The position numbers and the translations under genes were made by a program. Source: DASQFQ01 sp035633075 (GTDB taxonomy: Bacteria; Actinomycetota; Thermoleophilia; Solirubrobacterales; Solirubrobacteraceae). From it: 7,505 bases of DNA. The notes beneath the pieces were generated by a model. The model searched no databases and was not told where the DNA came from. It saw only the letters and a list, made by a program, of their open reading frames with translations. How positions within the stretch are numbered: the first letter of the stretch is position 1; every line of letters begins with the position of its first letter. Below are positions 5,013 through 7,505 of the stretch, piece after piece. The DNA lies in contig DASQFQ010000097.1 of assembly GCA_035633075.1 (NCBI GenBank), forward strand, positions 1 to 7,505. Direction: 5' to 3'.

Positions 5013-5500
5013 GCCAGTCGCCGGCATCTCGCGTTCCGGCAGTCGGTAGCGCGGCAGCTCCGCGCCGGTCGGCGGTCGGCGGCGAGCTGCGCGCGGACGA
5101 CGATCGTTTCGGTGTCCGTCCCCGGGGTGTCGGGATCCAGGGACTGTTCGCCATGCCGGCACCCGCCGCCTCTCGCACACAGGTTCAGCGTTGGGGAGAC
5201 GCCGGTCGACGGGACGGCGTCCGGTCGAGGCGCGGGAATCTCGCGAACGGGAAGACGCGGCTCGTCCGCGAACGGCGGACGCCGGCGCAGCCGGACTGCC
5301 AGCGTGTCCTCGAGTCGACGTCGATCTTCGGGCGCCAGTTGGGAGGCATACGCCTCGATGCCGGCGCGGCGGGCCGCCTCAACGGTCGCGACGGCTGCTC
5401 CCGGCATCCGTCGGGGGCTGACACCGACGCGACTCCTCGCGCGCGTGCGCGCGAATCTTGAGGCGATGCAGCGCTTCATACACCGCGGCCCGGCCACAGC
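5007..5500 (-). pseudogene. Possible decayed reading frame downstream of the regulator
   Basis: Coding-like minus-strand segments appear in successive frames: AVYEALHRLKIRAHAREESRR (about 5490 down to 5425), then VATVEAARRAGIEAYASQLA and PEDRRRLEDTLAVRLRRRP (about 5385-5270), TDTETIVVRAQLAADRRPA (about 5130-5070), and ELPRYRLPEREMPATGA ending at a TAG (5009-5007). Third-position bias is intermediate. The segments read in one direction and follow the regulator in the operon position where a sensor kinase would often sit, but no His-kinase motif (H-box, N-box, G-boxes) is visible. The family is not recognised. Chance open frames in GC-rich DNA remain an alternative. Confidence 0.3.
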
Positions 5501-5540
5501 GGATCGTCCGCGATGGTCCTCAACTCACTCGGCATCGGTG

Positions 5541-6251
5541 TCATGCAGCGGCCTGCCACCGTGGCTCGTCCGAGGTCGCGGCGACGTCGCGTAGCCGGTA
5601 GCCGACGCCGCGCACCGTCTCGAGCGACTCGACGCCGAACGGCCGGTCGATCTTGTCTCGCAGGTAGCCGACGTAGACGTCGACGACGTTGGAGCGATTC
5701 TCGTACTCGCCGTCCCACGCGTGCTCGAGCAGGAGGAAGCGGCTCAGGACGCGGCCGGGGCGGCGCATGAACTCGACAAGCAACGCGAACGGCTTGGCCG
5801 TCAACTCGATCTCCTCGCTCCCGCGCCACACCCGGCATGCCGCCGGGTCCAGTCGCAGGTCACCGACCTCCATCACGGTCGGGCGCTCCACGGGCCCGCG
5901 GCGCATCAGGGCCCGCAGCCTCGCGGCCAGCTCGTCAAGGTGAAACGGCTTGACCAGAAAATCATCGGCGCCGCCGTCTAGACCCGCGACCCGATCCTCC
6001 ACGCTGTCTCTCGCCGACAGCATCAGGACGGGGCTGTTCACAGCGTCGCTGCGGAGCCGTCGGCACGTCTCGAACCCGTCGATACCAGCAAGCTGAACCT
6101 CGAGCGCGATCGCGTCGTAGTTCGTCGCACCGGCCATCCAGAGCGCGTCCTCGCCCCTGATCGCGACGTCCACCGCGACACCCTGGGTCATGAGCGCACG
6201 GCGGATGAACTTCGCCGTGTTCAAGTCGTTCTCGACGATAAGCACGCGCAT
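5541..6251 (-). CDS. OmpR/PhoB-family response regulator with an altered phosphorylation site
   Basis: 236 residues: receiver domain about 1-115, linker, winged-helix DNA-binding domain about 124-222. The wing region is typical (SNVVDVYVGYLRDKI, then GVESLETVRGVGYRL). In the receiver the phospho-accepting position, normally Asp in L-D-x-x-L-P-G, reads A-L-E51-V-Q-L-A-G, so Asp is replaced by Glu (codon GAG) and Pro by Ala. The acidic pair near the N-terminus, normally E/D-D, reads E7-N8. S79 and K101 of the conserved switch are kept. Asp-to-Glu often mimics phosphorylation, and loss of the metal-binding Asp should impair phosphotransfer, so it may act without a kinase; none is visible nearby. 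The ATG at 6251 is chosen because the receiver fold begins there. It is divergent from the Usp-like gene, and part of its 3' end is duplicated at 4861-5012. Confidence 0.9.
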   Translation of the reverse strand: MRVLIVENDLNTAKFIRRALMTQGVAVDVAIRGEDALWMAGATNYDAIALEVQLAGIDGFETCRRLRSDAVNSPVLMLSARDSVEDRVAGLDGGADDFLVKPFHLDELAARLRALMRRGPVERPTVMEVGDLRLDPAACRVWRGSEEIELTAKPFALLVEFMRRPGRVLSRFLLLEHAWDGEYENRSNVVDVYVGYLRDKIDRPFGVESLETVRGVGYRLRDVAATSDEPRWQAAA

Positions 6252-6407
6252 CCGACGACCTACGCTCGGTAGGAGGTCGGCGGGAGGAGCGAAGCACCGC
6301 GGTGGATGATCACAGCGCTGATGATCGACCGTGGCGCCGCAGGTGTCGTCGGCTCGCAGGCGTCTTTTCGGCCTACGACGGTGGGCGTAGGAGCGCTGGG
6401 CGAGCGG

Positions 6408-6425
6408 GTTCATGGCCCTCTCATC
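6408..6425 (+). promoter_or_regulatory. TTCATC direct repeat D, upstream of the Usp-like gene
   Basis: GTTCATG-GCCC-TCTCATC, two heptamers with an 11-bp period, ending 51 nt before the ATG at 6477. The spacer GCCC is close to GTCC in sites B and C. The distance to the start codon matches sites A and C to within two bases. Confidence 0.5.
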
Positions 6426-6464
6426 GCGCGGCTTCAGCGTCACCGTCATCGTCCAACCGGACCC

Positions 6465-6470
6465 AAGGAG
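6465..6470 (+). promoter_or_regulatory. Strong Shine-Dalgarno AAGGAG of the Usp-like gene
   Basis: AAGGAG is 6 nt before the ATG at 6477 and decides the start; longer in-frame openings upstream (for example at 6306) run through the regulatory region and are not supported. Confidence 0.8.
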
Positions 6471-6476
6471 CTCGTC

Positions 6477-7024
6477 ATGCGCAGGTCTAGTCGTCGCGGC
6501 ACCACCGAACCCCGTCTGCGGCTCGCGATAGCCGGAGCCGCTGCCGCTCCCAGCCCGCCGGCCGGCGGGGGACCGGCCGTCGGGTCCGGCCCCTCCGTCC
6601 CCGGGCGACTGCTCGTGGTGACCTCCGAGCCGGTGGACCCCCGTGCGATCCTTCGCGCCGCGACGTCGCGCGACGCCGACCTAGCGCTCGACCGCCTCGG
6701 CGTCGTGGTCGTCTCGCCGGAGGGCTTCGGCCACCTGGAGGTGACCTACGATGAGCGCCAATACGTGCGCGCCCGCGAGGCGGAGGAGCCACCGTGGCGG
6801 GCCTGCGGCGCGCCGGCATCGCAGCCGCCGGTCATGTCGGCGACCACGACCCGGCGCGTGCCGTAGACGACGCGCTGTTCCTGTTCCCCGCCGACCGCAC
6901 CCTCGTCTTCGCGCACGGTCGGCTCGCCGACGCGTACCGGCGCCGGCTCGGCGGCCGGGCGGTCGAGGTCATCGACCTGCCCGACGAGCCGATCACCATC
7001 AGAGCGCGATCTCTGCGCTCATGA
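6477..7024 (+). pseudogene. Usp-like (alpha/beta nucleotide-binding-fold) protein gene split by one frameshift
   Basis: The first frame (6477-6866, 129 codons) has a low-complexity N-terminus, then PGRLLVVTSEPVDPRAILRA at about 42-61, GVVVVSPEG at 75-83 and AREAEE near 99-104, after which it turns to nonsense and stops. The sensible sequence resumes one base out of phase near 6788: VAGLRRAGIAAAGHVGDHDP, ALFLFPADRTLVFAHG, and so on to TGA 7022-7024. Joined, it is about 180 residues with an alternating beta/alpha pattern like small actinobacterial Usp-type proteins, in which the VGDxDP step leads to the nucleotide-binding region. Restoring one base gives a complete gene. Alternatively, GGAGGAG (6781-6787 area) before GTG 6794 could restart translation of the second half. 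It converges on the KUP gene and overlaps it by 26 nt. Confidence 0.6.
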
Positions 7025-7505
7025 CGACCGTGCGCTCGCTGTCGAGCCTGAAGTGCTCGGCCGCGCCGACCGCATTGCGGGCCAGGGCGAGATAGAGCCG
7101 TTCGCGAAGGGCGTTCATCGCGCGGTCGTCGCCGCGCACGACGGTGACCTTGGAGACGAAGTACGAGATCCGGGCCGGATCGACGTCGCGCTCGAGAAAC
7201 CCGCGAGCGGCGGCGAGGCGCACTGCCGCGGGGACATCGGGATGGTCCAGGTACCCGAAGCGTGCGATCAGCCGCGTAACCCCGTCGTGCGCGTCGCCCA
7301 GGTCGTTGGCCGCGAGGCGGGCGTCGTCGGCGACGTGCGGCACCCGCTCCGTCTGCACGGAGAGGGTGACAACGCACTCGTGCAGGACGTGGTTGTGCTC
7401 GACGTTGGCGCGGAGCGCCAACGGCGTCGTCCTCGGGTCGGCGTTCAGGAAGACCGCGGTCCCGGGCACCCGCTGCACCGGTGGGCGCAGGTCGCGCACG
7501 TCGCG
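6999..7505 (-). CDS. kup: KUP/HAK/KT potassium uptake protein, C-terminal part (cut by window edge)
   Basis: 168 C-terminal residues of a protein normally about 620-680 long; the gene enters from the right edge and ends at TGA 7001-6999. The segment is the cytoplasmic C-terminal domain of KUP transporters: RVPGTAVFLN, TPLALRANVEHNHVLHE, VTLSVQTERVPHV, LGDAHDGVTRLIARFGYLDH, DVPAAVRLAA, ISYFVSKVTVV, LYLALARNAVGAAEHFRL, and a final SERTVVMSAEIAL. KUP proteins import K+ with protons across the cytoplasmic membrane; the twelve membrane helices lie outside the window. The usual GM/W of the (G)MxxWRxxLF motif reads AMNALRERLY here. Its 3' end overlaps the convergent Usp-like frame by 26 nt with no room for a separate terminator. 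Confidence 0.93.
   Translation of the reverse strand, partial: RDVRDLRPPVQRVPGTAVFLNADPRTTPLALRANVEHNHVLHECVVTLSVQTERVPHVADDARLAANDLGDAHDGVTRLIARFGYLDHPDVPAAVRLAAARGFLERDVDPARISYFVSKVTVVRGDDRAMNALRERLYLALARNAVGAAEHFRLDSERTVVMSAEIAL

Larger units (their letters stand above)
6252..6476. promoter_or_regulatory. Divergent intergenic region with dyads and direct repeats
   Basis: This 225-bp region must hold the promoters of the regulator (leftward) and the Usp-like gene (rightward). It contains two CCTAC...GTAGG dyads (6259-6273 with a 5-nt loop, starting 8 nt beyond the regulator ATG, and 6372-6391 with a 10-nt loop), a GATGATC direct repeat with a 15-bp period (6305-6311 and 6320-6326), and repeat D (6408-6425). 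No standard -10/-35 pair stands out. Confidence 0.45.

Noticed and set aside
5437..5454. Alternating CG/GC run with a 7-bp palindrome (TCGCGCG-CGTG-CGCGCGA), possible Z-DNA or hairpin signal
   Set aside because: Such runs are frequent by chance in DNA this GC-rich and it has no clear position relative to a gene.
5499..5511. Short hairpin GCGGA-TCG-TCCGC 30 nt past the regulator stop as a terminator
   Set aside because: A 5-bp stem with no T-run is too weak to call.
6408..6442. A third 11-bp unit continuing repeat D (TTCAG at 6433-6437)
   Set aside because: The TCA core is displaced by 13 bp rather than 11, so it does not continue the array.
6252..6449. N-terminal extension of the response regulator to an upstream start at 6449
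   Set aside because: The receiver domain begins at MRVLIVEN (6251); the extension is Arg-rich and would cover the divergent promoter region.
1..7505. Search by eye for tRNA, rRNA, CRISPR repeats, IS termini with target duplications, and riboswitches
   Set aside because: No cloverleaf, rRNA signature, regularly spaced repeat array, transposase motif or known riboswitch core was found.

Overview
The window is very GC-rich, and its intact genes have G or C at nearly every third codon position. That base usage, together with the gene families present (UPF0104-type flippase-like protein, DedA, MbfA-type VIT domain, YflT/DUF1269-like stress protein, OmpR-type regulator, KUP potassium transporter), suggests a high-GC actinobacterium, perhaps of the Thermoleophilia/Solirubrobacterales kind. 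The phylum is a moderate guess and the class a weak one. No rRNA, tRNA, CRISPR array or insertion sequence is visible.

Layout. Positions 1-730 hold the tail of one reading frame and a broken polytopic membrane-protein gene whose remaining motifs (a D...GYGD pattern) recall presenilin/signal-peptide-peptidase-type intramembrane proteases. Positions 730-1360 have no intact gene; a short minus-strand piece resembles a ferric-reductase-type membrane segment. Positions 1364-2970 (minus) form a compact two-gene operon: a ten-segment flippase-like protein overlapping a DedA protein by ATGA. Its leader has an SD-bearing hairpin and a possible 10-codon upstream ORF. Divergently, 3103-3609 (plus) encodes a stand-alone VIT iron-transporter domain, followed by a secreted-protein gene broken by several frameshifts (3652-4110) and an intact stress-type membrane protein (4227-4763) with a terminator-like hairpin. 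Positions 4820-5540 are debris, including a plus-strand remnant of an OmpR-type DNA-binding domain that matches, inverted, the 3' end of the intact regulator at 5541-6251 (minus). Divergent from that regulator is a Usp-like gene split by one frameshift (6477-7024), which runs tail to tail into the C-terminal end of a KUP potassium transporter (6999 to the window edge).

How it may work together. Four upstream regions (flippase operon, VIT, stress protein, Usp-like) each carry a direct repeat of the form (T/G)TTCAYC-N4-(T/G)TTCAYC, an 11-bp period. This is the geometry bound by OmpR/PhoB-family regulators and resembles actinobacterial PHO boxes. The only intact regulator here is OmpR-type, has no visible kinase partner, and has Glu where the phospho-accepting Asp should be and Asn at a metal-binding Asp. 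The best candidate for a new system is therefore a phosphorylation-independent regulator controlling a local envelope, iron and stress regulon through these repeats. The repeats and the residue changes are read directly from the sequence; the link between them is inference.
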